Of a stretch of 64,000 nt of DNA, positions 25,703 to 33,919 are shown piece by piece. Both the position numbers and the translations under genes were made by a program. This stretch comes from CAZCQP01 sp964500895. Lineage in GTDB: Bacteria > Bacillota > Clostridia > Lachnospirales > JAISER01. The notes under the pieces were generated by a model. It searched no databases. It saw only the letters and a list, made by a program, of their open reading frames with translations, and was not told where the DNA came from. The stretch's first letter is position 1, and the number at the start of each line of letters is the position of its first letter. The stretch lies in assembly GCA_964500895.1 (NCBI GenBank), contig CAZCQP010000002.1, forward strand, positions 68,268 through 132,267, written 5' to 3'.

Positions 25703-26497
25703 TTATACCAGGTTACGTCTGACCATTTCTTCCACCACAAAGGAAGCCACGTCTTCAGAGTATTTGCCGCTGCCGAAACCGGCATCGTAGCCCAGCTCTT
25801 TGGCCAGCTCGTGGGTGATACGTGGGCCGCCGCATACCAAAACCACTTTGTCCCGTAAGCCTTCGGCCTCAAGCAGCTCTACAAGCTCGGTCAGGTTTTG
25901 GATGTGCACGTCTTTTTGGGTAACGGTTTGGGAAACCAGTAACACATCGGCTTTCAGTTCTTTAGCCTTTTGAATAAATTCTTCGTTGGTCACCTGGCTG
26001 CCCAGGTTGTAGGCTTCAATCATGTCGTAGCGTTCCAAGCCATAGTGGCCAGCAAAGCCTTTCATGTTCATAATGGCGTCAATGCCTACGGTGTGGGCAT
26101 CGGTACCGGTAGAAGCACCAATGATCACCACTTTGCGCTTGATGTTTTCACGGATGTATTCGGAAACCTGGCCCATGTCCATGACTTCCCCTTCCACCGT
26201 GTGTACTTGAATTTCATTGTAGTCCACGGTGTGGGTTAATGCGCCGTATACCACATAGAAGGTAAATTCCGCATCCAAGGTGCCGCGGTGTGCCACGCCC
26301 GGGTCTTTTAAGCCCATTTTTTTGGCCAAAAGCACAGCAGCTTCTGCACCTCTATCATCATTTTTCACAGGCAATGTGAACGCCAGCTGTACTTTGCCGT
26401 CGTTCATGGTGTCGCCATATGGTTTCAGCTTGGACAAGTCTAAGTTCTTGTCATAATCTTTTTTGTCTGTTGAATATAACCCGCCGCTCATTGGCAT
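25703..26497 (-). CDS. kamE: Lysine 5,6-aminomutase, beta subunit
   Basis: The 264-residue B12-binding subunit of the adenosylcobalamin- and PLP-dependent aminomutase that turns L-beta-lysine into 3,5-diaminohexanoate. The cobalt-ligand motif DAHTVG puts the histidine at H135, and the PLP lysine is K146 in IMNMKG; these correspond to H133 and K144 described for the clostridial enzyme, shifted by two. The Rossmann domain then continues with GSQVTNEEF and VCGGPRI. The gene overlaps kamD by 10 bases, consistent with a fixed subunit ratio. Confidence 0.96.
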   Translation of the reverse strand: MPMSGGLYSTDKKDYDKNLDLSKLKPYGDTMNDGKVQLAFTLPVKNDDRGAEAAVLLAKKMGLKDPGVAHRGTLDAEFTFYVVYGALTHTVDYNEIQVHTVEGEVMDMGQVSEYIRENIKRKVVIIGASTGTDAHTVGIDAIMNMKGFAGHYGLERYDMIEAYNLGSQVTNEEFIQKAKELKADVLLVSQTVTQKDVHIQNLTELVELLEAEGLRDKVVLVCGGPRITHELAKELGYDAGFGSGKYSEDVASFVVEEMVRRNLV

Positions 26498-28050
26498 TCA
26501 CCGCCTTTCAACATTAAATCAATGAATGGGTTAAAGTAGCCGTCTGCTTTTTCAAACACGCCGCTAAGGCCTTTGCCAGCGTCTGGTTTACGTTTTACCC
26601 CGGCGAAAATGCCGTTTTCAAGGGTGTCGAACAGTTTGCGGTCTTCAATTTCAGCCAGCAGGCCGCAAGCTTTTTCAAGCACTTCCTGTGCCCGTGTTTG
26701 CATGATGCCGCCGGTTTTGAAGGTGATGTCATCCCCGAAGTTGGCCATGGTTCTGAAAATGTATTGGGCATTTTCAATGGCAATGGCACGGTCGGACATG
26801 AAAGGGGTGTGGATCGCTTCGGTAAGCATACCCAACAGGTGCAGCTTTTGGTGGGTCATAATGGTGACCATGTTAAACAAAGCATCTTGCACGTTGCCAC
26901 GGAAAATGTCGCCGGTCATAAACTTGGTAGGCGGCATGTATTTCAGCGGCGCATCTGGGAAGATTTCTCTGGCCATTTGTGCCTGAGCCAGCTCAAACAG
27001 GAAGCCGTTTTCCACATCTGGGGAGATTTCAAAAGCATGGCCCAAGCCCATTTGTGTTTCAGGCAAACCGGCCTTTAAAGCAAATTGTTCATTTAAGAAC
27101 TGGCTGGCCAGTACGGTGTGGGCTTCTTCCACAGCATCGGCGGTGGTCAGATAGTTGTCTTCGCCTGTGTTAATGATAACCCCGGCAAAACCGTTAATGA
27201 TTCTGGAGAAATATTGGTCAACAATGGTCCGCTTCATGTTAATGTCGCGGAACAAAATGCCGTAAAGGGCATCGTTAAGCATCACGTCTAAGCGTTCCAG
27301 TGCGCCCATAGCGGCAATTTCAGGCATACATAAGCCGGAGCAGTAGTTGCACAGGCGGATGTAACGGCCCACTTCATTGCCGGCTTTGTCCAGAGCAGCA
27401 CGCATCAGTTTGAAGTTTTCTTGGGTGGCAAAAGTGCCCCCGAAACCTTCGGTGGTGGCGCCGTAAGGCACGTAGTCTAACAAGCTTTGGCCGGTGGTAC
27501 GGATAACGGCAATAATGTCTGCCCCTTGCTTCACAGCGGCTTTGGCTTGGATAATGTCTTCGTAAATGTTGCCGGTAGCTACGATAACATACAGGTAAGG
27601 GGTGTCTTTGTCCCCGTGTTGTTGAAGAAATGCTTCCCTTGCTTGCCGGTTGCTGCGGATTTTTTCCACAGTTTCTTTAGCAATGGTGGAAACAGCAGCC
27701 ACAATGTCCCCAATTTCTTGGGTGGGCAGCTTGGAGATGTCCAGCCCTTCGTTGCTGATTTTTTCAGCAATTTCTTGTGGGGAGAGTTTCAGGTTCACCA
27801 TGGCGTTACCAATGGCAAAGGATGCACCAGTAGCCAGCAGGTTGTTTTCCACCAAATGGTCTACCACCACGTTGGGCAAAGGCACGCCCACATCGTTGGT
27901 ACCGTCAATGCCAAGCAAACGGCAGATGGTACGTTCCACGGCAACTGTAGAGTGAATGTCTATAAAAGCTTGGGTATGGTCTGCCACGTTTTTTGCATGT
28001 TTACGGGCTTGGGCCACAACCGCTTCATTTAAGTTCAGTTTGCTTTCCAA
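26488..28050 (-). CDS. kamD: Lysine 5,6-aminomutase, alpha subunit
   Basis: The large (520-residue) subunit with the TIM barrel that holds PLP and adenosylcobalamin. Typical features include the N-terminal IHSTVAVERTICRLLGIDG, the GFGGTFATQENFKLMRAA region and YIRLCNYCSGLCMPEIA. Translation appears to begin at a TTG with GGAGGAAG upstream. It is followed directly by kamE. A hairpin and a 111-base space separate it from kamA, the preceding gene in the operon. The family length is about 515-520. Confidence 0.96.
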   Translation of the reverse strand: MESKLNLNEAVVAQARKHAKNVADHTQAFIDIHSTVAVERTICRLLGIDGTNDVGVPLPNVVVDHLVENNLLATGASFAIGNAMVNLKLSPQEIAEKISNEGLDISKLPTQEIGDIVAAVSTIAKETVEKIRSNRQAREAFLQQHGDKDTPYLYVIVATGNIYEDIIQAKAAVKQGADIIAVIRTTGQSLLDYVPYGATTEGFGGTFATQENFKLMRAALDKAGNEVGRYIRLCNYCSGLCMPEIAAMGALERLDVMLNDALYGILFRDINMKRTIVDQYFSRIINGFAGVIINTGEDNYLTTADAVEEAHTVLASQFLNEQFALKAGLPETQMGLGHAFEISPDVENGFLFELAQAQMAREIFPDAPLKYMPPTKFMTGDIFRGNVQDALFNMVTIMTHQKLHLLGMLTEAIHTPFMSDRAIAIENAQYIFRTMANFGDDITFKTGGIMQTRAQEVLEKACGLLAEIEDRKLFDTLENGIFAGVKRKPDAGKGLSGVFEKADGYFNPFIDLMLKGGECQ

Positions 28051-28077
28051 TTTCAGCTTCCTCCGTTTCAGAGATAA

Positions 28078-28131
28078 GAGACCAGAAGCCAGCGGCCAGA
28101 AAAACTTCCAGTCTGCTTAGCTGCTGGTCTC
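28078..28131 (-). promoter_or_regulatory. Hairpin between kamA and kamD
   Basis: An eight-bp stem, GAGACCAG and CTGGTCTC, encloses about 38 bases rich in short internal pairings (CTGGCCGCTGGCTT region). It fills most of the 111-base gap between kamA and kamD, the longest inside the operon. No T run follows. It may be an mRNA processing or stability element; function is inferred. Confidence 0.4.
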
Positions 28132-28161
28132 CATCAATGTTTACAACTTCATCATAACTTT

Positions 28162-29412
28162 TTAGTGTTGTTTACGTTGGTTTCTTTCCAAGCCTTCGGG
28201 CTCTAAAGAAAGTTGTTGGTTGTTTTGCAAACCTGCAACGCCCACGTATTTCACTTTACGTTCGCCACGGCAAACATCGCATTGGCAAGTGTGGGTGTAG
28301 GTTTCAGGTTCGGTGTAGGTGGTGATAACCCCTTCAAAGTTTCTCAGAATGGTTTTGTGTGCCGCTTGAGAAATTAAGTAGGTCGGCATGACAGGAATCT
28401 TACCGCCGCCGCCAGGTGCATCCACCACGAAGGTAGGCACAGCATAGCCAGAGGTATGGCCTCTTAAGCCTTCAATAATTTCAATGCCTTTAGCCACTGG
28501 GGTGCGGAAATGGGCAAGGCCCAGGGACAAGTCGCATTGGTAAATGTAGTAAGGACGTACACGAATTTTAACCAGACCTTGAACCAGTCTTTTCATCACG
28601 TGTACACAATCGTTCACACCGGCCAGAAGCACGGATTGGTTGCCCAAAGGAATACCGGCGTTAGCCAATTTAGCACAAGCTTCGGCAGCTTCAGGTGTAA
28701 TTTCGTTGGGGTGGTTAAAGTGGGTGTTCACCCAGATTGGGTGGTATTTTTTAAGCATGTTGCAAAGGTCGTCGGTGATTCTTTGTGGAAGCACCACTGG
28801 CAAACGGGAGCCCAAACGGATGATTTCCACGTGAGGAATGGCCCGCAGCTTTTGGATGATGTATTCCAGCTTGTCGTCGCTTAACAGCATACAGTCACCG
28901 CCGGAAAGGAGCACGTCACGGATAACAGGGGTTTTAGCGATGTATTCAATCGCTTTGTCCACCTGGCTCATGGGCAGTGCATCATCTTGTTGGCCGGCAA
29001 AACGGCGACGGGTGCAGTGTCTGCAATACATGGCGCATTGGTCGGTAACCAAAAGCAGCGCACGGTCTGGGTAACGGTGGGTTAAGCCCGGTGTTGGAGA
29101 ATCAGTGTCTTCGTGCAGGGGGTCTTCCAAATCTTCAGCAGATTTGTTCACCTCGTACACAGTGGGCACGCATTGTTTGCGAATAGGGTCGTGCTCGTCG
29201 TTTAAGTCAATCAGGGAGAGGTAGTATGGCGTAATGGCCATTCTTAAAGTGCCCAGGCATTTTTTAATGCCTTCTTCTTCCTCTTCGGTGATGGTGACGT
29301 GTTTTTTCAAGTCTTCAATGGTTTGAATTTTGTTTCTTAAATGCCATTTCCAATCGTTCCAGTCGGTATCGGGAATATCTTTAAAAAGCCCGTTACTTCT
29401 GCTTAAATTCAT
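28162..29412 (-). CDS. kamA: L-lysine 2,3-aminomutase
   Basis: KamA is the radical SAM/PLP enzyme that starts lysine fermentation by converting L-lysine to L-beta-lysine. Cluster cysteines are C126, C130 and C133 (CAMYCRHC). The PLP lysine is K338 in PGGGGKIP, and D294 and D331 match the residues that bind the lysine epsilon-amino group in the Clostridium subterminale enzyme, which separates true lysine mutases from glutamate or EpmB-like relatives. The C-terminal CQCDVC is the zinc site. Length 416 is standard. Confidence 0.97.
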   Translation of the reverse strand: MNLSRSNGLFKDIPDTDWNDWKWHLRNKIQTIEDLKKHVTITEEEEEGIKKCLGTLRMAITPYYLSLIDLNDEHDPIRKQCVPTVYEVNKSAEDLEDPLHEDTDSPTPGLTHRYPDRALLLVTDQCAMYCRHCTRRRFAGQQDDALPMSQVDKAIEYIAKTPVIRDVLLSGGDCMLLSDDKLEYIIQKLRAIPHVEIIRLGSRLPVVLPQRITDDLCNMLKKYHPIWVNTHFNHPNEITPEAAEACAKLANAGIPLGNQSVLLAGVNDCVHVMKRLVQGLVKIRVRPYYIYQCDLSLGLAHFRTPVAKGIEIIEGLRGHTSGYAVPTFVVDAPGGGGKIPVMPTYLISQAAHKTILRNFEGVITTYTEPETYTHTCQCDVCRGERKVKYVGVAGLQNNQQLSLEPEGLERNQRKQH

Positions 29413-29453
29413 AAGAAGAACCCTCTTTCTTAATGGATACCTACAATAAATTA

Positions 29454-30494
29454 TTACATGTAGGTAGATTCAAAGATTTTGCGCAGCGCTTCGCTTTCTC
29501 TTAATTCAGCCAGTGTGATTTCAGCATGGTCTTTGGTGTAGCCGTTGCCGATAATCATGTTCACGTCTTTGCCGATGCCTTCTGCGCCCAGAGCGGCTTT
29601 GGTGAAGCTGGTTGCCATGGAGAAGAAGTATACAATACCTTCGTCACGTACAGGCAGGATGCAAGCCATTTCTGTGTTTTGGATGTTTACGCAGCTGATG
29701 GAGATGTCGTATTCTTTGCCTTTGTTGGCAGCCAAAGATTTTTCAAGCACATCCATAGGCTTGGTAGCATCGGAAAGAATGACAGAGTGGCAGAACTTGT
29801 TTTCAAGCAGTTTTTTAGCGTCTTTTTCGGAACGCACCATACCAACCACGTTGCCGGTGGGGCCTACACGTTTCATGGCTTCGTAGCAGCACAGCATACC
29901 GGATTTACCGCCGGCACCTAACACCAGCACGGAGTTGCCGGGTTTAACCAGTTTAGCAGCTTGGGCAGGAGCACCAGCCACGTCTAAAGCAGCCAGAGCC
30001 AGTTCTTGAGACATATCGTCTGGCAGTTTAGCGTAGATAGCGCTTTCAAAAAGGATGGCTTTTGCTGTTACGTCTACACGGTCGATGTCTGGGTGAATTT
30101 CGTTAATGGATTCAATTTTCAGCGGTGTTAAGGACAGGGAAACCAGGGAAGCGATTTTGTCGCCTACTTTTAAGTCTCTGTCTTTCAAGTCTTCGCCGAT
30201 TTGAGCGATGGTACCGATGAGCATACCGCCGGAACCGGTTACGGGGTTTTGCATTTTGCCTCTTTCGCCAACGATGGAAAGGATTTGTTCTTTAATTTTT
30301 TCTTTGTCGCCGCCTGCTGCTTCTTCAATTTGGGTGAAGGAAGCAGAGTCTACGTTTAAGGAGATAACGTCGATGAGTAATTCATTGGAGAAAATTTCAT
30401 CCATGTTGTTGTCAATCTTTTGAGCAGCTTGAGTTAAAACGCCAACAGGCTCAATCACTCTGTGGGTACCGTATTTGCAACCTTTTTTTGCCAT
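29454..30494 (-). CDS. kdd: L-erythro-3,5-diaminohexanoate dehydrogenase
   Basis: Kdd oxidatively deaminates 3,5-diaminohexanoate to 3-keto-5-aminohexanoate using NAD(P). The 346-residue protein begins KYGTHRVIEPVGVLTQAA, the family start, and has the nucleotide-binding loop VLGAGGKSGM near residue 165. The ATG at 30494 follows a GGAGG site; five more codons upstream are open. Position between kce and kamA fits the known pathway cluster. Confidence 0.95.
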   Translation of the reverse strand: MAKKGCKYGTHRVIEPVGVLTQAAQKIDNNMDEIFSNELLIDVISLNVDSASFTQIEEAAGGDKEKIKEQILSIVGERGKMQNPVTGSGGMLIGTIAQIGEDLKDRDLKVGDKIASLVSLSLTPLKIESINEIHPDIDRVDVTAKAILFESAIYAKLPDDMSQELALAALDVAGAPAQAAKLVKPGNSVLVLGAGGKSGMLCCYEAMKRVGPTGNVVGMVRSEKDAKKLLENKFCHSVILSDATKPMDVLEKSLAANKGKEYDISISCVNIQNTEMACILPVRDEGIVYFFSMATSFTKAALGAEGIGKDVNMIIGNGYTKDHAEITLAELRESEALRKIFESTYM

Positions 30495-30535
30495 TGTGAA
30501 GACCTCCATTATATTTTTTGTATTTTATATTTTAT

Positions 30536-31357
30536 TTATTGGGCTAAACCTAAAATTGCTCTGGCTTCTTGTGGATTTGCAATTTCACGGCCAAGTTCGT
30601 TGGCCAGACGCACCACTTTTTCCACCAGCTGGGCGTTGGATTCTGCCGCAACACCTTTGGATATGTACACGTTGTCTTCAAAACCTACACGCACGTGGCC
30701 GCCCATGATGATGGCCATAGCCGCCATAGGGAACTCACTGCGGCCAATGCCGCTAACGGTGAAGGTAGAGCCGGCGGGAATGGAGCCGTGCATGAACACC
30801 AAGTCTCTGGGTTCTGCGGAAATGCCGCCGTTTACGCCCATCACGAAGTTAAAGTGCATGGGGCTTTTAATGAAGCCTTTTTTGTTCATGCGGATGGCCA
30901 TGTCAATCATGCCTTTGTCGAAAACTTCAATTTCAGGCTTGATGCCCAGGGCAATCATTTTTTCGCCAAACTCTTTAATGGTGTTTTCAGTGTTAACGAA
31001 AATGTCATCCCCACCGAAGTTGCAGGTGCCGCAGTCTAAGGTGGCCATTTCCGGCTTTAAGTCTACCGGTTGTAACCGTTCTGCGTTGGACATGCCCACA
31101 GCGCCGCCGGTGGAAGGCTGGATGATCACATCCGGGCAAAGCTTTTTAATGGCTTCAAAGCACACTGCAAAGCGGTCTTTGCTTTGGGTGGGGGTACCGT
31201 CGTCTTCACGTACATGGAGGTGGATGATGGATGCACCGGCTTTATAGGCTTTGTAAGCCTCTTGGGCAATTTCCTCCACCGTGTAGGGCACGGCTGGGTT
31301 GTGTTCTTTGGTAACTTCTGCGCCGCAAATGGCGGCGGTGATGATTAATTTTTCCAT
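30536..31357 (-). CDS. kce: 3-Keto-5-aminohexanoate cleavage enzyme
   Basis: A zinc enzyme of the BKACE (DUF849) family. It condenses 3-keto-5-aminohexanoate with acetyl-CoA and splits the product to acetoacetate and 3-aminobutyryl-CoA. The zinc ligands H46 and H48 are in HLHVRED. The barrel continues with QPSTGG, CGTCNFGGDDIFVN and VRVGFEDNVY, the last holding the catalytic glutamate region. Length 273 is typical. GTAAGGAGG precedes the ATG. It is second in the operon. Confidence 0.95.
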   Translation of the reverse strand: MEKLIITAAICGAEVTKEHNPAVPYTVEEIAQEAYKAYKAGASIIHLHVREDDGTPTQSKDRFAVCFEAIKKLCPDVIIQPSTGGAVGMSNAERLQPVDLKPEMATLDCGTCNFGGDDIFVNTENTIKEFGEKMIALGIKPEIEVFDKGMIDMAIRMNKKGFIKSPMHFNFVMGVNGGISAEPRDLVFMHGSIPAGSTFTVSGIGRSEFPMAAMAIIMGGHVRVGFEDNVYISKGVAAESNAQLVEKVVRLANELGREIANPQEARAILGLAQ

Positions 31358-31414
31358 AATAACCTCCTTACAGCTACTTACGGGATGGACAACAACCAGT
31401 CAAATCAAATCGGA

Positions 31415-31795
31415 TTAGAAACGTTGTTTGTCTTTGGGTGTTACACAGGTGCCGCTGGCTCTGCAAACCACGATGGGTTCTGCAAGCACTTCACAGGCAG
31501 AGTCGTTGATGTGGGGCAGGGGAGCAATGACCTTTCTAGCCTCAAACACCATCTTGCGGGATGTGTTGCCTTCGGAAACAATTTCGCCCACGGCTTCAAT
31601 GTAGTCTCCGGCGTACACAGGCGCCATAAATTCCACATTGTCATAAGCCTTGAAAAGGCCTTCGTCCCCATCCCGACGGATGAGCAGTTCAGTGGCTACG
31701 TCTCCAAATAAATTCAGCATTTTAGCTCCGTCAACCAGGTTGCCGCCGTAGTGGGCGTCGTGCATACTCATGCGCATTCGAATCATGACTTGCAT
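31415..31795 (-). CDS. kal: 3-Aminobutyryl-CoA ammonia lyase
   Basis: A 126-residue hotdog-fold protein that removes ammonia from 3-aminobutyryl-CoA to give crotonyl-CoA. The start, with RMRMSMHDAHYGGNLVDGA, and the central VYAGDYIEAVGEIV are family features. It is the first gene of the lysine operon, with AAGGAGG before its ATG, about 65 bases downstream of the riboswitch terminator. Confidence 0.94.
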   Translation of the reverse strand: MQVMIRMRMSMHDAHYGGNLVDGAKMLNLFGDVATELLIRRDGDEGLFKAYDNVEFMAPVYAGDYIEAVGEIVSEGNTSRKMVFEARKVIAPLPHINDSACEVLAEPIVVCRASGTCVTPKDKQRF

Positions 31796-31861
31796 TAATA
31801 AAACCTCCTTAAGATTATGTAAACTAAATTAAAGTAATTGGGCTTGCTGATAAATATAATA

Positions 31862-31904
31862 AAGCGCTATTATGAAAGACTAAAAATCTCTCATAATAGC
31901 GCTT
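31862..31904 (-). terminator. Riboswitch-controlled terminator
   Basis: Minus-strand stem AAGCGCTATTATGA (31904-31891) with its exact 14-base complement (31875-31862) and a 15-base loop, then TTATTATATTTA. The T tract is interrupted. The 5' arm includes CTATTATGA, which can instead pair with the 5' side of aptamer helix P1 (32110-32100). The two structures cannot coexist. Confidence 0.85.
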
Positions 31905-32110
31905 CATGGCCGCACCAAGTGTTAAGGTGGCAAATTAACCGACACATGACAGGAGTGGTGCACTGGGCAACATCCCCAAGAGAACATATAAGCGCATACG
32001 TTCCCTTTCGGCGGTCACCCATTCACCTTTGCCCTTGGAATCGCTTTTCCTTTGGCCAAATGGCCGGGGCATGCAAAGGTTACCTTGTGATCCGCTCCTC
32101 TATTATATGA
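31891..32110 (-). promoter_or_regulatory. Lysine riboswitch (L-box) upstream of the lysine fermentation operon
   Basis: On the minus strand the conserved lysine-aptamer blocks appear in order: GAGGAGCG (32100-32093), AAGGTAAC, GCAAAGGTGA, GACCGCCGAAAGG (CGCCGAAAGG at 32013-32004), TTGGGGATGTTGCCCAGTG, and CTGTCA (31952-31947), followed by a P5-like hairpin. Helix P1 would be formed by TCATATAATAG (32110-32100) and CTATTATGA (31899-31891). Because P1 uses the 5' arm of the terminator, ligand binding should prevent termination, giving an ON switch. A promoter lies just upstream. Total length, about 220 bases, fits the class. Confidence 0.9.
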
Positions 32111-32144
32111 CAAACATACTGACATACATATTTAATTCACACTG

Positions 32145-32173
32145 ATTATAATGCAACAAGGTTTTACAGTCAA
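32145..32173 (-). promoter_or_regulatory. Sigma-A promoter of the lysine operon
   Basis: Minus strand TTGACT (32173-32168), 17-base spacer, TATAAT (32150-32145). The expected start is near 32138, about 28 bases before the riboswitch P1 strand. Confidence 0.88.
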
Positions 32174-32312
32174 GGGGTTTTTTGAAAAAATTTTAACAAA
32201 AATATAAAAGTGTTTTATTGCATTTCTTATAGAAAAATGTGCGTCCGCTGTTATTTATTATTGTTAAAATTTGGCGAACGCACAATGGATAACCAATTGT
32301 TTACGGCTGTGC

Positions 32313-33680
32313 TTACATGCCCAAAGGCAGTGTGTCAAACCCTTTCTGTAAGTCTGCATCCGTGGGCACATAAGGGGTCATGCGGCCTTCGTTGTAGCTT
32401 TGGTAAGCAGACATATCAAAGTAGCCGGTGCCCGTTAAGCCAAACAGGATGGTCTTTGCTTCCCCGGTTTCTTTGCATTTCAATGCTTCGTCTATGGCGC
32501 ATTTAATGGCGTGGGCGCTTTCTGGGGCGGGCAGGGTGCCTTCGCAACGGGCAAACTGCACAGCGGCATCGAACACTTCCCCTTGGTCGTAGGCTTTGGC
32601 TGTCATCAGGCCGTCGTGGTATAGTTTGGACACGATGGGTGACATGCCGTGGTAGCGCAGCCCTCCGGCGTGGCTTGGGGAAGGCATAAAGCCATTGCCC
32701 AGGGTGTACATTTTAATGAGGGGCGTGGTTTTGCCTGTGTCCCCAAAGTCATAGGCGTACTTGCCACGGGTTAGGCTTGGGCAGCTGGCCGGTTCTACAG
32801 CGATGAAGTCAATGGCTGCTTCGCCCCGGAGTTTTTGTGCCATGAATGGCGAAATAAGCCCGCCCAGGTTAGAGCCACCCCCTGCACAGCCGATGACCAC
32901 GTCTGGGGTAATGCCGTATTTGTCTAAAGCCGCCTTGGCTTCCAGCCCAATGATGGATTGGTGTAGCAGCACATGGTTCAGCACACTGCCCAGCACGTAC
33001 CGGCAGTTGTCTGTTTGCATGGCCACTTCAATAGCTTCCGAAATGGCACAGCCCAGGCTTCCGCCGGTGTCTGGGTTTTCCGCCAAGATTTTCCGGCCCA
33101 CCGCAGTGGTTTCCGAGGGGGAAGGAATGACATTGGCGCCGTAAGTTTCCATTAACAACTTCCGGTAAGGTTTTTGCTGGCTGGACACTTTCACCATGTA
33201 CACTTTCAAATCTACATTATAATAAGCGCACGCCATGGACAACGCACTGCCCCATTGGCCTGCCCCGGTTTCTGTGGTTAGGTGGGTAATGCCCTGTTCT
33301 TTGGCGTAGTAAACCTGGGCCGCTGCCGAGTTTAATTTATGAGAGCCGGAGGTGTTGTTGCCTTCAAACTTGTAAAAGATTTTGGCCGGGGTGCCCAGCA
33401 TTTTTTCCAGGCAATACGCCCGCACCACCGGGGAAGGCCGGTACATTTTATAAAAATCCTGTATGCCTTGAGGAATGGAGATGTATTCGTCGGTTACGTT
33501 TAACTCTTGCTCCACCAGTTCTTGGCAGAACAAGGGCAACAAATCTTCTTTTTTGCAAGGTGCCCCTGTGGCCGGGTGTATGAAGCCTTCTGGCTTTTCC
33601 AGCATGACGGCCCGCACATTATGCCATGCTTTGGGCATCTCATTTTCGCTTAAGTAGATTTTGTAAGGTACCTCGTGCAT
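32313..33680 (-). CDS. trpB2: TrpB2-type tryptophan synthase beta chain
   Basis: A 455-residue PLP enzyme of the TrpB2 (TrpB-like) branch, longer at the N-terminus than TrpB1. It would join indole and serine to tryptophan. The PLP lysine is K115 in GSHKLNSA, the glutamate is in TETGAGQWG, and the phosphate loop is GCAGGGSNLGG. No trpA or other trp gene adjoins it, so the indole source is unclear; salvage is likely. The ATG at 33680 is chosen because AAAGGA is well placed; an ATG nine bases earlier touches that site. A leader peptide with two Trp codons and a terminator precede it, pointing to tryptophan-dependent attenuation. Confidence 0.92.
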   Translation of the reverse strand: MHEVPYKIYLSENEMPKAWHNVRAVMLEKPEGFIHPATGAPCKKEDLLPLFCQELVEQELNVTDEYISIPQGIQDFYKMYRPSPVVRAYCLEKMLGTPAKIFYKFEGNNTSGSHKLNSAAAQVYYAKEQGITHLTTETGAGQWGSALSMACAYYNVDLKVYMVKVSSQQKPYRKLLMETYGANVIPSPSETTAVGRKILAENPDTGGSLGCAISEAIEVAMQTDNCRYVLGSVLNHVLLHQSIIGLEAKAALDKYGITPDVVIGCAGGGSNLGGLISPFMAQKLRGEAAIDFIAVEPASCPSLTRGKYAYDFGDTGKTTPLIKMYTLGNGFMPSPSHAGGLRYHGMSPIVSKLYHDGLMTAKAYDQGEVFDAAVQFARCEGTLPAPESAHAIKCAIDEALKCKETGEAKTILFGLTGTGYFDMSAYQSYNEGRMTPYVPTDADLQKGFDTLPLGM

Positions 33681-33728
33681 GTTACTCATCCTTTCTATTT
33701 CTATAATATGGTTTGAAAAATATAAAAA

Positions 33729-33762
33729 ACGCCCGTCGTTCTCGTACAAGAACGACAGGCGT
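33729..33762 (-). terminator. Attenuator terminator upstream of trpB2
   Basis: Minus-strand stem ACGCCTGTCGTTCT (33762-33749) and its partner (33742-33729), 14 bp with a single G-U pair, six-base loop and a six-T tract. It lies between the leader peptide and trpB2, about 50 bases before the trpB2 start, and so would stop transcription before the gene. Confidence 0.9.
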
Positions 33763-33791
33763 GATTTAACGTTTTTAAAAAACAGTTAAGT

Positions 33792-33890
33792 TCAAACGCA
33801 GCTTTCGTTGCATGACAGAGAAACCTTATTAACAGTGGTTAATAAAGCCTGCCAAAGCCATGCAAAAGTTGTAGCTGTTAAGTGAGCCAT
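33792..33890 (-). CDS. Leader peptide with tandem Trp codons (32 residues)
   Basis: A 32-residue frame begins with ATG at 33890, five bases after a perfect GGAGG, and ends with TGA at 33792. Residues 11-13 are Trp-Leu-Trp (TGG CTT TGG). A perfect eight-bp hairpin (33826-33845, stem TTATTAAC) directly follows these codons, and the intrinsic terminator follows the stop by 30 bases. The layout of promoter, short frame with regulatory codons, pause hairpin and terminator is that of a trp-type attenuator. GGCAGGC right after the second Trp codon can pair with GCCTGTC of the terminator 5' arm, a candidate antiterminator. The peptide itself probably has no other role. Confidence 0.8.
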   Translation of the reverse strand: MAHLTATTFAWLWQALLTTVNKVSLSCNESCV

Positions 33891-33919
33891 AACTGCCTCC
33901 AAAAGTTTGATTGTAAATT

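Noticed and set aside
30462..31247. A 261-codon frame on the plus strand
   Set aside because: It is opposite kce and the start of kdd, both of which have clear catalytic motifs and ribosome sites.
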